Below, piece after piece: positions 7,295 to 16,855 of a stretch of 64,000 nt of DNA. The DNA lies in the NCBI GenBank assembly GCA_039033215.1, contig JBCCDA010000001.1:62001-126000 (forward strand), in the 5' to 3' direction. Made by a program: the position numbers and the translations under genes. Source of the stretch: Thermohalobaculum sp039033215 (GTDB taxonomy: Bacteria; Pseudomonadota; Alphaproteobacteria; Rhodobacterales; Rhodobacteraceae). The notes under the pieces are model-generated. The model was not told the origin of the DNA. It did no database searches and saw only the letters and a program-made list of their open reading frames with translations. The number at the start of each line of letters is the position of its first letter. Position 1 is the stretch's first letter.

Positions 7295-9010
7295 TTGAAG
7301 ATCGAGGCAGAAACGCCATTACGCTCCGGTCCCAAAGAGGGGACGCCTGCGCGCGACTTCAATATGGTCGTTCTGCTTGCATGCCTCCTCACCTGCATGA
7401 CGCTGCGGCTTCACCTGGCGCTGACCTACGAGGTCAACTGGGATGAGTTCCTGAACCTCTCGATGGTCTACGACTATCTTCGGGGTGATCTGCAGGAGCC
7501 TCTTCAGACCCTGTTCGTGCACGCGTTTAGATGGGCCCCGGCGGTGTCGACAAACGAGGTCGACCAGATCGTTGCCGCGCGTGTCGTCATGTTCGCGTGC
7601 ACGGCGGCGACGACCGTTTGCATCGTCGCGGTCGCCCGGCGGTTCATGTCCTGGCATGCGGCGATGTTCGCGGCGTTCTGCTTCGCGGCCTACTCCTTCA
7701 CGGTGCGCCAGGGGGGCAGCTTTCGGACTGACACCATGGCGGCGTGTGTGTTGATGGCGGCGCTGTGGATCATCGTGGCGCGGCCCCGCGGGACCGCATG
7801 GCCGATCCTGGCCGGCGGGTTGATCGGGCTGGCGGGCATGCTCACCATCAAGGCCATATTCTATGTGCCGACAATTGCCGCCATCCTGCTGCTCGCGCTC
7901 GCCGGATCCGGCCCGGCCCGACGGCCCCTGCGGTATGGAATGATCGTGGCAGGCACGAGCATGGGCACTTTTGCTCTGTTGTTCTGGCTCCATGCATGGA
8001 GCCTCGATGACCCGGCATCCGCCTTCTCCTTTCTGGACCGCACGACGGGCAAGACCCTCGGGTTGGATGATACCGTTGTGCTCGTGCGCTATCTGGGGGC
8101 GGCGGTGCTCTACAATCCTGTCGTCTGGATCGCGTTGGTCTCGGGGGTTCTCGCTTGTCTCTGGCGCTTGTGGACAGGGCCGCGCCGGGTTGAAGCGGCA
8201 ACGCTGTTGAGCCTTGGCCTGCCGCTTCTGAGCCTGGCAGTCTACTCCGAAAGCTACCCCTACTATCATAGCTTCATTCTGGCGCCCGCCGCCGTCTTGT
8301 GTGGTGCGTTTCTGAGCCGCTTGAATGCCGCGAAGGCAAGCAGGCTGGCGGTCATGGGCACGCTTGCTGTCAGTATCCAGTTTGGCGTCACCTACGCCGG
8401 TCTTCTGGAGCGGGACAACCGAACACAGCATCTGACACTGGCGGTCGTGCACCGGATGTTTGCGGAGCCGGTTCCCTACATTGACCGGTCGTCCATGGTG
8501 TCCTCGTTCCCCAAGACCGGCTTCTTTCTGAGCGACTGGGGGATGCTGGACTACTACCGCGAGGGCGAGCCGCTGATCGCCAGGGCCATCGCTACCGACC
8601 AGCCGCCGTTCGTGCTCGCCAACCGGCATATGCTGGAGTGGCAGAACCTTGTGCCTGACCGCGCGGGCCCTGCCTTCCTCGGCCTCATGCGCGCGGATAT
8701 CGAGGCACTCCGAGCCCACTACATCCCCCATTGGGGCTGGATCTACGTGGCCGGGAAATCGTTCGACGACATGGCCGTGGGGCAGGCTCGATCGTTCGAC
8801 ATCATGGTTGAAGGAACCTACACGATCGAAGCACCGGGCCCTGTATGGTTGAACGGGGACGTCCGCCATCCGGGCAGTCACGTCACGTTGGACGCTGGAC
8901 GACATGAGCTCAGGGCGACCGTGCCCGGCACCGTCATCCTGCGCTGGGGTGCAGACCTCTATCGGCCCAGGTTCCCGCCACCGAAGGCCGGATTGTTCAC
9001 GACCTTCTAG
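7295..9010 (+). CDS. Polytopic membrane glycosyltransferase (GT39/ArnT-like, GtrC role possible)
   Basis: A 571-residue integral membrane protein with about ten hydrophobic segments and a soluble C-terminal domain of roughly 150 residues. The first periplasmic loop carries VNWDEF, matching the acidic motif after the first helix in lipid-linked sugar transferases of the GT39/GT83 type. Such enzymes take a sugar from polyprenyl phosphate and attach it to an envelope acceptor in the periplasm. I chose TTG at 7295 because AGGAGG lies five bases upstream; an ATG at 7364 is the alternative. The stop overlaps the end of the convergent GtrB gene. With GtrA and GtrB it would complete a serotype-conversion-like module, where this protein would be the acceptor-specific enzyme. 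Confidence 0.8.
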   Translation: MKIEAETPLRSGPKEGTPARDFNMVVLLACLLTCMTLRLHLALTYEVNWDEFLNLSMVYDYLRGDLQEPLQTLFVHAFRWAPAVSTNEVDQIVAARVVMFACTAATTVCIVAVARRFMSWHAAMFAAFCFAAYSFTVRQGGSFRTDTMAACVLMAALWIIVARPRGTAWPILAGGLIGLAGMLTIKAIFYVPTIAAILLLALAGSGPARRPLRYGMIVAGTSMGTFALLFWLHAWSLDDPASAFSFLDRTTGKTLGLDDTVVLVRYLGAAVLYNPVVWIALVSGVLACLWRLWTGPRRVEAATLLSLGLPLLSLAVYSESYPYYHSFILAPAAVLCGAFLSRLNAAKASRLAVMGTLAVSIQFGVTYAGLLERDNRTQHLTLAVVHRMFAEPVPYIDRSSMVSSFPKTGFFLSDWGMLDYYREGEPLIARAIATDQPPFVLANRHMLEWQNLVPDRAGPAFLGLMRADIEALRAHYIPHWGWIYVAGKSFDDMAVGQARSFDIMVEGTYTIEAPGPVWLNGDVRHPGSHVTLDAGRHELRATVPGTVILRWGADLYRPRFPPPKAGLFTTF

Positions 9011-9951
9011 CGGGTCGCGTCCTCGTCGGTTTCGTCCAGCAGATAGAGCGGGCGGTTCTTCACCTGCTCGTAGATCCGTCCGATGTAGAGGCCTGCGACC
9101 CCGATCATCATCAGGTTGACGCCGCCCAGGAACGACAGGATGACAACGGTCGATGCCCAGCCCTGGACCAGGCTGTCACTCCAGATCCAACCGGCAACGA
9201 CGTAGATGCCGAAGACGATCGCCAGCACCGAGACGAGCGCGCCGAACCAGAGCGCAACCCTCAGCGGAATGTCCGAGAAGCCGATGATCCCGTTCGTCGC
9301 AAGCCGCAGCATCTTGGACAGCGGGTACTTCGTCGAGCCAGCGGCCCGCTCCGCCCGCGAATAGGGAACGGTGGTCTGCTCGAAACCCAGCCAGCTGACC
9401 ATGCCACGGACAAAGCGGTCCTGTTCGCGCATCCGCTTGAAGGCTTCCACGACCTTGCGGTCCATGAGACGGAAGTCACCGACGTCATGCTCGATCCTTA
9501 CCGGGGTCAGACTGGCGAGCACCCGGTAGAAGAGCCGGGCGGTAGCCAGCTTCAAGCCGTGCTCGCCGGCGCGGGAGTCCCGCTTGGCGGCAACGACGGC
9601 AAACCCTTCTCGCCACTTTCTGATGAGGTCGAGTGCTACTTCCGGCGGGTCCTGCAGATCCGCATCCATGATGATCACGGCCTCGCCGCGGGACTGATCG
9701 ATGCCGGCGGTAATCGCCACCTGATGGCCGAAGTTTCGCGAGAGCCCAACGACCCGGTAGCGCGGATCGCCCTGCGCCTTGATCTGGAGCATCGGGCGTG
9801 ATCCGTCATTGCTCCCGTCGTCGACCATCAGGAACTCGACCGTCCCGTCCAGCGAACCCGAGAGCGCATCCAGACGCTCGAACAGCAACGGCAGGACGTC
9901 ACGCTCATTATAGACCGGTAAGACAAAGGAGTATCGGGGGGATGTGTCCAT
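9007..9951 (-). CDS. GtrB-like polyprenyl-phosphate glycosyltransferase (GT2, DPM1-like)
   Basis: A 314-residue enzyme: an N-terminal GT2 domain (YSFVLPVYNERD, MVDDGSNDGS, MDADLQDPPE with the catalytic DAD, and later EQDRFVRGM) followed by two C-terminal membrane helices (about 230-250 and 265-290). This is the usual GtrB/YkoT build, which transfers a sugar from UDP- or GDP-sugar to undecaprenyl phosphate on the cytoplasmic face. The start is taken as ATG at 9951, just before SPRYSFVLP; an upstream in-frame ATG at 9987 lacks homology-like sequence. It partners with the GtrA gene and the polytopic transferase. Confidence 0.9.
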   Translation of the reverse strand: MDTSPRYSFVLPVYNERDVLPLLFERLDALSGSLDGTVEFLMVDDGSNDGSRPMLQIKAQGDPRYRVVGLSRNFGHQVAITAGIDQSRGEAVIIMDADLQDPPEVALDLIRKWREGFAVVAAKRDSRAGEHGLKLATARLFYRVLASLTPVRIEHDVGDFRLMDRKVVEAFKRMREQDRFVRGMVSWLGFEQTTVPYSRAERAAGSTKYPLSKMLRLATNGIIGFSDIPLRVALWFGALVSVLAIVFGIYVVAGWIWSDSLVQGWASTVVILSFLGGVNLMMIGVAGLYIGRIYEQVKNRPLYLLDETDEDATR

Positions 9952-10061
9952 GTGGCGGATATTGCCCCGCCCGGGGCAATGCGCCAAGCCCGTCGGTTGA
10001 ATGCACTTCGCCCAGGCCCGGTTTCAACCCGACCTGGGCGTCGTTCAGCTGACGGTCTCGA

Positions 10062-13000
10062 TCAGACGAAGACCAGATCGTCCACCAGAAGATCGCTGGT
10101 GTTGAGCAGGCGGATGGAGCCTTCTGTCTCGGCGCCGGATGCCGTGACGATCGTATCGCGACCCTCTTCCTCGATCGTGACATCATCAGCGGACAGGTCC
10201 GTGAAGACGAGGACGTCCTGGCCGACGTCAAAGTCGAAGATCACGTCATCCCCGAAGTCGCCCTCGAAGCCGAAGCTGTCCGCGCCGCCGCCGCCGAACA
10301 TGTCGTCGTCTCCTGCGCCGCCGGTGATTTGGTCGTCATCGTCGCCCTGGCCACCGACAAGGAAGTCATCGCCGTCGCCGCCGTCGATCGTGTCGCTGCC
10401 GAGGCCGCCCCAACCGATGTCATCGCCGTCGCCTGCGAAGATCAGATCATCGCCCTTGCCTGCGCCGAGCGTATCGTTGCCCGCTTCGCCCAACAGGATG
10501 TCGCCGCCTTCGCGCCCGAAGAGGCCGTCGCCGCCCTCTCCGCCTTGCAGCAGATCATCGGATCGCCCGCCGCGCACCATCTCGCCCTCGGGCTCCTCGA
10601 AAACGAAGCTGGCGACGATGGGTTCGTGGTCGGAGGCGAACTCGGCGAAGTCCACGTTGACATGAACGTAGTCGACCGATGCGGTCTCCAGCAGACTATC
10701 CGTGACGAAGATGTGGTCCAGCGCCTGGCTGTTGCCCTGAAAGTTGAAGGTATAGGCGTCGTCACCCTCGGCCTCCTCTATCAGGTTGGTCAGGACCTTC
10801 TCATCACCCACGCCCGGCAGATCCTCGGACAGCTCATCCGTGAACTCGAACGTGTTGAGATCGCCGAGCACGATCACGTTCGCCTCGGGATCGTCCTCAA
10901 GCAGCGCATCGACGACTTCGTTGAGCGCCGTCGCCTGAGCCTCCCGCGCCGCTTCGCCGCCCTGCTCGAAGGGCTGCGGGCCACCGAAGACAGGCTCGGA
11001 TCCGAAGCGCGACGAGAAGTGGTTGTTGATCAGCGTGATCTCTTCGCCTGCGAACTCGAAGACCCCCAGGAACGGGTCCCTGGTCCCTTCGAAAGCATCA
11101 GGATCGCTAACGCCGAACCCGCCGAGCACATTGCTTTCCAGCGTATCGAACCCGACAGCGGACACCCGGTCGGCATTGTAGAGGTACGCGTTGCGGATGT
11201 TGCCGCCGGGTACGCCGCCGTTCTCGCCGTCCACATCCACCACGGCAGAGCGGAACTGGTAGGTGGGACCACCGGCCTCTTCGATCGCCGCAACCAGCGC
11301 TTCCAGCGTCGCCGTGGCATCGACCGTGCCATCGTTGGTGACCCCGGAATTATCCTGAATCTCCTGCAGTGCGATGATGTCTGGCGTGCCCAGGTTGTTC
11401 ACGATCTGGTCCGCCAGGGTGGCGATCTGCGCCGCATCGTCGTCATCGCCGCCGCTGCCGTCAGTGTCCGCCGTGACGTTGAGGACGTTGTAGGTCGCAA
11501 CTGTCAACGTGTCCTCCGAGCCCGCGATCGTCGTCACCTCGGCGGTGTTCGCCGTCGGGGTCTCGACCGTGAAGCTCTCGGTGACCTTCACCTCGAAGTT
11601 GCCGAACGCGTAGTCCACGACTCCGGTCACATCGCTCAGGTCATCGCCAACGTTCAGATCCGTGTCGATATCGAAGAGATCGCTGTCGTACTGGATCTGG
11701 ATACGCTCGGGGTTGAGATCTCCCAGACCATCGATGTCGGCATTGATGTTCAACCCGCCCCGGTCGTTGAGGCCCGGCGTCGCATTGGCACCGTCGTCGC
11801 CCAGCACCCAGGTCTCGTTGAACCGGTTCGTGGCCGAGATCGCCACGGGATCCGGGATCGTGACAAGCATGCCTTCCAGGCTCTCGTAGTAGTCGATCCC
11901 GTCCTCTTCGGGGTCGAACTCGCCTGGCTCGTCCTGCAGGTTCACCGGGAACTCGTCCGGCGAGATCACCACTTCGGTCGGTGGCGCGTAGCCACCTGCG
12001 CCGAGGACAACGGCATCGATGACATTCCCGGTCGAGATCGTCTCGAGAATCGTCGTGCCAACAAGCTGCGTTGACGACAGGTTGCCCGTGCCCGCACCGC
12101 CTGGAATGAACTCGGCTACTTCACCGGTCAGGCTGATCTCATCTCCTACCGTGACGCTGGGGGCACTGCCCGTGAAGACAAAGATGCCGTCCGAGGTATC
12201 GGTATCGCCGTCCCCATCGGGGTCCTGAAGGCAATAGCCGTTCGAGTCGATTGCCGTGACGACGCCCGTGGTCGTCACCGTCCGGCCCTCGAACGCCGAC
12301 ACGTGGCCGGCGCCCTGGATGTCCATGATCGTGACGATCGGGTTCACCGATGCGAGATCATAGACCACCGTGGTGCCCGACACCTCGTAGGCGACCGCGA
12401 TCTGGGCATTGCCCGTGGTGCTCTCGTCCTCGCTGATGAAGGCGATGATCTCGGGCGCGTGCTTCGCTGTCTCGCCGGGTCCGGCGTTGTCGATGTGCAA
12501 AGGCGGGATGTAGTTCACGAAGAACGCATCCGCGGGGCTGGAGATGTCGTAGATCATGATGCCGCTGTCACGCTCGAGCCCGATGAACGCGTAGAGGCGC
12601 CCGCCGACCTCTCCGACCGCGATTGCCTCGGGCTCGGGGCCCTTGGCATCCGAGCGGTTTTCGCCGTCGCTCCCGTCGTCGTCATTGAACCGCTCGGGCG
12701 CGAGATCGGCGATGATCTTCTCGAACTCGGACCCTGAGTCGAACACCAGGTTGCCGTCTTCGTCGAAGATCGAGAACGACCGCGAGTTGAAGGCGTTCAG
12801 AACGTCGATATCGCCGTCGTCATCGGTGTCACCGTCGATGCTCGACACCTCGAGACGACCGAGCCCGAAGTCTTCGTTTTCGAGGTCCAGATCGCCGCCG
12901 TAGATCAACTCATCCAGCAAATCCGGATCGAGCTTACCGTCGGTCGCCAGATCAAACACGCGCTCCTCGTCGAAGTCGCGGCTGTCACCTTCGTTTGCCG

Positions 13001-16000
13001 TGGCGACGAAGGTCTGCCCCCCGACCTCGAAGCTGGCGATGGAGTCTGCCATCCGGAAGCCGACCAGGTTGTCGAAGGTCCGAATGTCGATGTTCCCATC
13101 GTCCAGCGGGTCCAGCGGGACCTCGCTGAAGTCCTGCTGGCCCAGCGAGAAGACATCGCCGATCTCACCGGTCGTGAGGTCGATCCTGGCGATCGCGTTG
13201 TTTTCCTGCAGCGAGACGAACGCGGTCGTGCCGTCCGGGCTGACGGCGATGTACTCGGGCTCGACATCCTCGTCGAAGCTCACGCCATCCTGGATGCGGA
13301 TCCCGGCATCGCGGGCGGCGTCCTCGAAGCCGTTGAACTGCGAGAAGTTCAGGACCTCGGCCTCCGGGTTCGCCGGGTCGGTCACGTCGATGATCCCGAC
13401 AGTCCCGAGAGGGTTGGATGCAATCCCATCGTCGATCGAGCCCTCGTTGAACTCGCCTTCACCCGCCACCAGGATCGTGCTGCCATCGGGCGAGAACGTC
13501 AGTTGGTCGGGCAGGTTCCCGACATCGATGCGGCTGATCAGCTCGTGCGTCTCGGCGCTGAAGATCGCGACAAAGCCTGGCTGTTCGACCAGCTTTGTCT
13601 CACCGAACAGTGTCTGCTCAACCGGCTCGCGCGCAATCGCCACGGCGATCAGGCCGTTCTTCACGGCCACCGACTGCACCCCATCGTAGCCTTCCAGGGA
13701 GGACAGATCGATGGACTTGTCTGGCGCCAGACCCTCGCCCGAAGTTGTGATCTCGTCAGGAACGGTGAACACGTCGATCTGGTCGAGGTTCCCGTTCGTC
13801 ACGTAGAGAACGCCGTCTTCGTGCGCCACGACCTCGGACGCACCCTCCGGGCTGTCGTCGTCTGCCGGGTCGGAAGGGCCCTGGAATTCGACCAGCACTT
13901 CGAAGGTGAGATCCTCGGTGGCGACGGGGGTCGGCTCGACCGGGATCACCGTGTCTTCGCGGAAGGTGAGGTTCTGGATGCGCTCGTCGGTGTCGGGGCC
14001 AGTGTCGGCCTCGCCAAACGCCGTCCCGCCGTTGGCCGGGTTGAAGTTGTCGTTCAGGTACTCGGCCAGAGCATCCTGCTCCGAGCCGTCATCCGCGAAG
14101 GTCGCAGCGCCTGTCGCAACGCCGTCGTCCGTACCGTCCGCATCCAGATCCTGCAGGTCGACACGGTTGGGGTTGGAGAGGGTCGAGAGGATCTCGTCGC
14201 CCGCATTGGCCAGGAAATCGAGCGTTACGATCCGGAACACCTCGTTCGGATCGCCGGCGACGTCGCCGTTCTCGACGATGACCGAGATGATCTCTCCCTC
14301 CTCATCTACAATTGCCGCACTTTGAACGCGCTCCCCCGCGACGGCGATGTTGCCGTCCTGATCGTAGGTCTGCGCGGTCTGGGTCTCGTCGAACGAGAAC
14401 TTCAGGCCCGAGATCTGCGGGAAGCCGCCCGATGCGTTGGCCGGCAGCGCACTGACCGCGCCTTCGAGGAAGGCCTTCAACTCGGCTTTGGTGATGTCCA
14501 GCAACGCCAGGCCGTTGTTGAACGCCAGCGTGGTGGCGATGTCGTTCTGGCTGATGCCGCCCTCGGGCTTCACGACGTTGCCGTCGCCGTCCAGGATTTC
14601 CTCGTTCGGCAGGCGCACCGCCTCCGTGCCACCGGCGGGCACCACGATCTGGCCGATGTTGGCCCGGATGCCGCCGCCGTTCTTGATCGAAACGACGACC
14701 GGATCGCCCAACCCTTCAGCTTCGATCATCTGGTTGGCGTAGACGAGGTTGGCATCTGCGGTGAGGTTTCCAAGATTGGTTTCCTGGGTCCGGACACCGT
14801 CGGGATCATCCGCTGCGAACGTGCCCGAGCGATTGCCGTTCAGGAACACGTCCGAGACACCGAAGACGTTCGATTCGGTCGCGATGATCTCGGCCTGGAT
14901 CGCATCGGTGATCGCATCGACTTCGGGGTCGATCAGGCTTTCAGCGTTCAGGTCCGCGACCCCCCGGTCGTCGGTGGCATAAGCACCGGAGACATCCTCG
15001 TCGTAGCTGCCCGGGATCAGGTTGCCGTCTTCGTCGAAGTCGATGACCAGCCGGCCGACATACTTGTAGTTGCCGTCGGTGTTCACGACCGCGGTCGTGG
15101 TGCCGCCTGCATTCGTCACGAACTGCGGGTACTGACCCTGGTCGCTGTCACCGTCGCGGATGCGGTCGTTGTCGTCGAAGAGGCGGGTGTTCGAACCGCC
15201 TGCGACGATGATGTCCACGCCGGTCAGGCGCTCGGCCAGCGCGAGCTCGATCGAGATCTGCTGCATGTGGCTCAGCAGGATGACCTTGTCCATGCCGGTA
15301 TTGGCGGCGAGAAGGGCATCGACCTCGGCCTGCAGGATGGCGGCCAGCGCGTCCAGTTCGGCATCTGTCGGGGTGCCCGATGCCCAGGGTGGGAAGATGC
15401 CCAGATCATCGCCGGGGCTCGAGATCGAGCGGATGGTCGGGACCGTGGCACCCACGATACCGATGTCTTCGCCGTTCACGTCGACCACGACCGAAGAGGT
15501 CACCGTATTGGCCAGCGGCGACCCGCCACCGGCAACCTCGAGCGGGGCAAGGTTCGGATCGGTATCGAAGCCCAGGTTGGCCGAGAGGTACGGGAAGTCC
15601 GCACCGGTGAAGTCGGCGTCATCCAGGGCAGTGCCGTCCAGTTCCGGCGCGGTGAAATCGCCCGGCGCCGAACCGTCGATCAGGCCGGCCAGGAGGCCGG
15701 TCCCAAGATCGAACTCGTGGTTGCCCAGCGCGATCGCCTGGACGCCCAGTTCGTTCTGGATCTGGATGTCGGCGATCCCTTGGCTGCCGAAGACAGCCTC
15801 GGAGGCATCGAAGAAGAGACCCGGAATGATCGCGTCTCCCGAGCTCAGCGTCAGCGTGTTGTCGGCAATGCCGTCATCGCCCAGATCTTCGTCGCGCAGC
15901 GCGTTCAGAACGCCGGACAGGTTGTCGATGTTGTCGATGGTCGCGGCGTTCGCTTCCTGATCCGCGAAGTGCAAGAGCTCCAGCGTGAAGGCGGCCGGCG

Positions 16001-16616
16001 GCGCGATGGCGACGGCGATGGGATTGATCGCCCCAAAGCTGTCGACACTGTTGGTCGGGTTGGTATCGAACGGCCCGGGCGTCACGTCGATGCCGTTGAC
16101 GTCGAAGACCTGTCCATTGTCGGGATCATTCACTGCGAAGAGATCGCCCGTCGATCCGGAGCGGAAAACCAGGCGCGGCTCGTCGCCGGTAAATGCGAAA
16201 TCCGTCCCGCCCAACTGTGCGCCGTACAGGAATGCTTCATCTTCTGCGGCGTCCGGGACGCCAATCGCATCGAACACCGTGGTGATCCCGACATCCGACA
16301 AGATGATATCGGCCACCCCGTCGTCATCCGCGTCGAAGTCCACCCTTCTTCCCGTGCCAGTAAAGGCATCAACCAGGGCCAAGGTGAAGCTGGGGTTCTG
16401 GAGATCAGGAATTGTCACTGTCAGCAGACCGTTTGCATCGAATGTGCCGGATACACTTGCTGTGCGGTTGACCGCGCCAATGTCAGTAGCATCGCCTTCG
16501 ATCGACAGGAGCACACCGGAGAAGCTCTCGCCCGCCGTGCCGCTCAATTCGATGATGGTTTCGGCGGGGTCGGTGCCCATCGGGTTGGGCTGAAACTCGC
16601 TGATCAAGACGCTCAT
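10062..16616 (-). CDS. Giant secreted 5'-nucleotidase / choice-of-anchor I / nuclease (EEP) / RTX fusion
   Basis: About 2184 residues, strongly acidic, no Sec signal peptide. Order: an ExeM/lamin-tail-like start (LISEFQPNP); metallophosphatase from about residue 205 (LLHFADQEAN, GNHEFD near 297); 5_nucleotid_C around 560-880 with NGGGIRANIG; choice-of-anchor I beta-propeller-like region about 900-1420; an OB-like region (TVTTTGVVTAIDSNGYCLQD, about 1440) as in ExeM/NucH nucleases; an endonuclease/exonuclease/phosphatase domain about 1700-2010 (ATYNVLN, LQEIQDN, NNHFSSRFG, LGDLNTFEF, SDHEPI); then GGxGxDxxx RTX repeats and a C-terminal type I secretion signal region. It could cut extracellular DNA/RNA and release phosphate from the nucleotides. 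The usual GGHSH of 5'-nucleotidases reads GGSNTR here. ATG at 16616 is preferred; further in-frame ATGs occur up to 16676. Confidence 0.93.
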   Translation of the reverse strand: MSVLISEFQPNPMGTDPAETIIELSGTAGESFSGVLLSIEGDATDIGAVNRTASVSGTFDANGLLTVTIPDLQNPSFTLALVDAFTGTGRRVDFDADDDGVADIILSDVGITTVFDAIGVPDAAEDEAFLYGAQLGGTDFAFTGDEPRLVFRSGSTGDLFAVNDPDNGQVFDVNGIDVTPGPFDTNPTNSVDSFGAINPIAVAIAPPAAFTLELLHFADQEANAATIDNIDNLSGVLNALRDEDLGDDGIADNTLTLSSGDAIIPGLFFDASEAVFGSQGIADIQIQNELGVQAIALGNHEFDLGTGLLAGLIDGSAPGDFTAPELDGTALDDADFTGADFPYLSANLGFDTDPNLAPLEVAGGGSPLANTVTSSVVVDVNGEDIGIVGATVPTIRSISSPGDDLGIFPPWASGTPTDAELDALAAILQAEVDALLAANTGMDKVILLSHMQQISIELALAERLTGVDIIVAGGSNTRLFDDNDRIRDGDSDQGQYPQFVTNAGGTTTAVVNTDGNYKYVGRLVIDFDEDGNLIPGSYDEDVSGAYATDDRGVADLNAESLIDPEVDAITDAIQAEIIATESNVFGVSDVFLNGNRSGTFAADDPDGVRTQETNLGNLTADANLVYANQMIEAEGLGDPVVVSIKNGGGIRANIGQIVVPAGGTEAVRLPNEEILDGDGNVVKPEGGISQNDIATTLAFNNGLALLDITKAELKAFLEGAVSALPANASGGFPQISGLKFSFDETQTAQTYDQDGNIAVAGERVQSAAIVDEEGEIISVIVENGDVAGDPNEVFRIVTLDFLANAGDEILSTLSNPNRVDLQDLDADGTDDGVATGAATFADDGSEQDALAEYLNDNFNPANGGTAFGEADTGPDTDERIQNLTFREDTVIPVEPTPVATEDLTFEVLVEFQGPSDPADDDSPEGASEVVAHEDGVLYVTNGNLDQIDVFTVPDEITTSGEGLAPDKSIDLSSLEGYDGVQSVAVKNGLIAVAIAREPVEQTLFGETKLVEQPGFVAIFSAETHELISRIDVGNLPDQLTFSPDGSTILVAGEGEFNEGSIDDGIASNPLGTVGIIDVTDPANPEAEVLNFSQFNGFEDAARDAGIRIQDGVSFDEDVEPEYIAVSPDGTTAFVSLQENNAIARIDLTTGEIGDVFSLGQQDFSEVPLDPLDDGNIDIRTFDNLVGFRMADSIASFEVGGQTFVATANEGDSRDFDEERVFDLATDGKLDPDLLDELIYGGDLDLENEDFGLGRLEVSSIDGDTDDDGDIDVLNAFNSRSFSIFDEDGNLVFDSGSEFEKIIADLAPERFNDDDGSDGENRSDAKGPEPEAIAVGEVGGRLYAFIGLERDSGIMIYDISSPADAFFVNYIPPLHIDNAGPGETAKHAPEIIAFISEDESTTGNAQIAVAYEVSGTTVVYDLASVNPIVTIMDIQGAGHVSAFEGRTVTTTGVVTAIDSNGYCLQDPDGDGDTDTSDGIFVFTGSAPSVTVGDEISLTGEVAEFIPGGAGTGNLSSTQLVGTTILETISTGNVIDAVVLGAGGYAPPTEVVISPDEFPVNLQDEPGEFDPEEDGIDYYESLEGMLVTIPDPVAISATNRFNETWVLGDDGANATPGLNDRGGLNINADIDGLGDLNPERIQIQYDSDLFDIDTDLNVGDDLSDVTGVVDYAFGNFEVKVTESFTVETPTANTAEVTTIAGSEDTLTVATYNVLNVTADTDGSGGDDDDAAQIATLADQIVNNLGTPDIIALQEIQDNSGVTNDGTVDATATLEALVAAIEEAGGPTYQFRSAVVDVDGENGGVPGGNIRNAYLYNADRVSAVGFDTLESNVLGGFGVSDPDAFEGTRDPFLGVFEFAGEEITLINNHFSSRFGSEPVFGGPQPFEQGGEAAREAQATALNEVVDALLEDDPEANVIVLGDLNTFEFTDELSEDLPGVGDEKVLTNLIEEAEGDDAYTFNFQGNSQALDHIFVTDSLLETASVDYVHVNVDFAEFASDHEPIVASFVFEEPEGEMVRGGRSDDLLQGGEGGDGLFGREGGDILLGEAGNDTLGAGKGDDLIFAGDGDDIGWGGLGSDTIDGGDGDDFLVGGQGDDDDQITGGAGDDDMFGGGGADSFGFEGDFGDDVIFDFDVGQDVLVFTDLSADDVTIEEEGRDTIVTASGAETEGSIRLLNTSDLLVDDLVFV

Positions 16617-16855
16617 CTGACGATCTCTCATGTTGGGGAGGCGGCCAGAAACAGCCGCGCTGGTGGCGCGGACCATTGATTCAAATTTTAACGGTTCGGT
16701 GTCGGGAGTGCTTCAGTTGTGTAAAGTTGCCCGGGACAACTCCAGGGCAATCAGCCGTGGGTTGAAGGCCGGGATCGACGCACACGCACGCTGTGCGCGG
16801 CGCCGTATGACAGCGACCGTCTTGCCGTCAGATCACCGAAGGCTGGTGTGAGCGC

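Noticed and set aside
7319..8905. Minus-strand frame opposite the polytopic glycosyltransferase
   Set aside because: His/Arg/Gln-rich translation typical of antisense to membrane-protein codons; the plus strand has helices and the VNWDEF motif.
10250..10575. Repetitive DNA in the RTX region as a possible CRISPR or tandem-repeat array
   Set aside because: Period of about 27 bases explained by glycine/aspartate nonapeptide repeats in coding frame; the same applies at 33.9-34.9 kb and 48.1-49.5 kb.
13503..16679. Plus-strand frame of over 1000 codons opposite the giant nucleotidase
   Set aside because: Antisense of Asp/Gly/Val-rich GC-rich codons; no domain or start signal, while the minus strand carries clear enzyme motifs.
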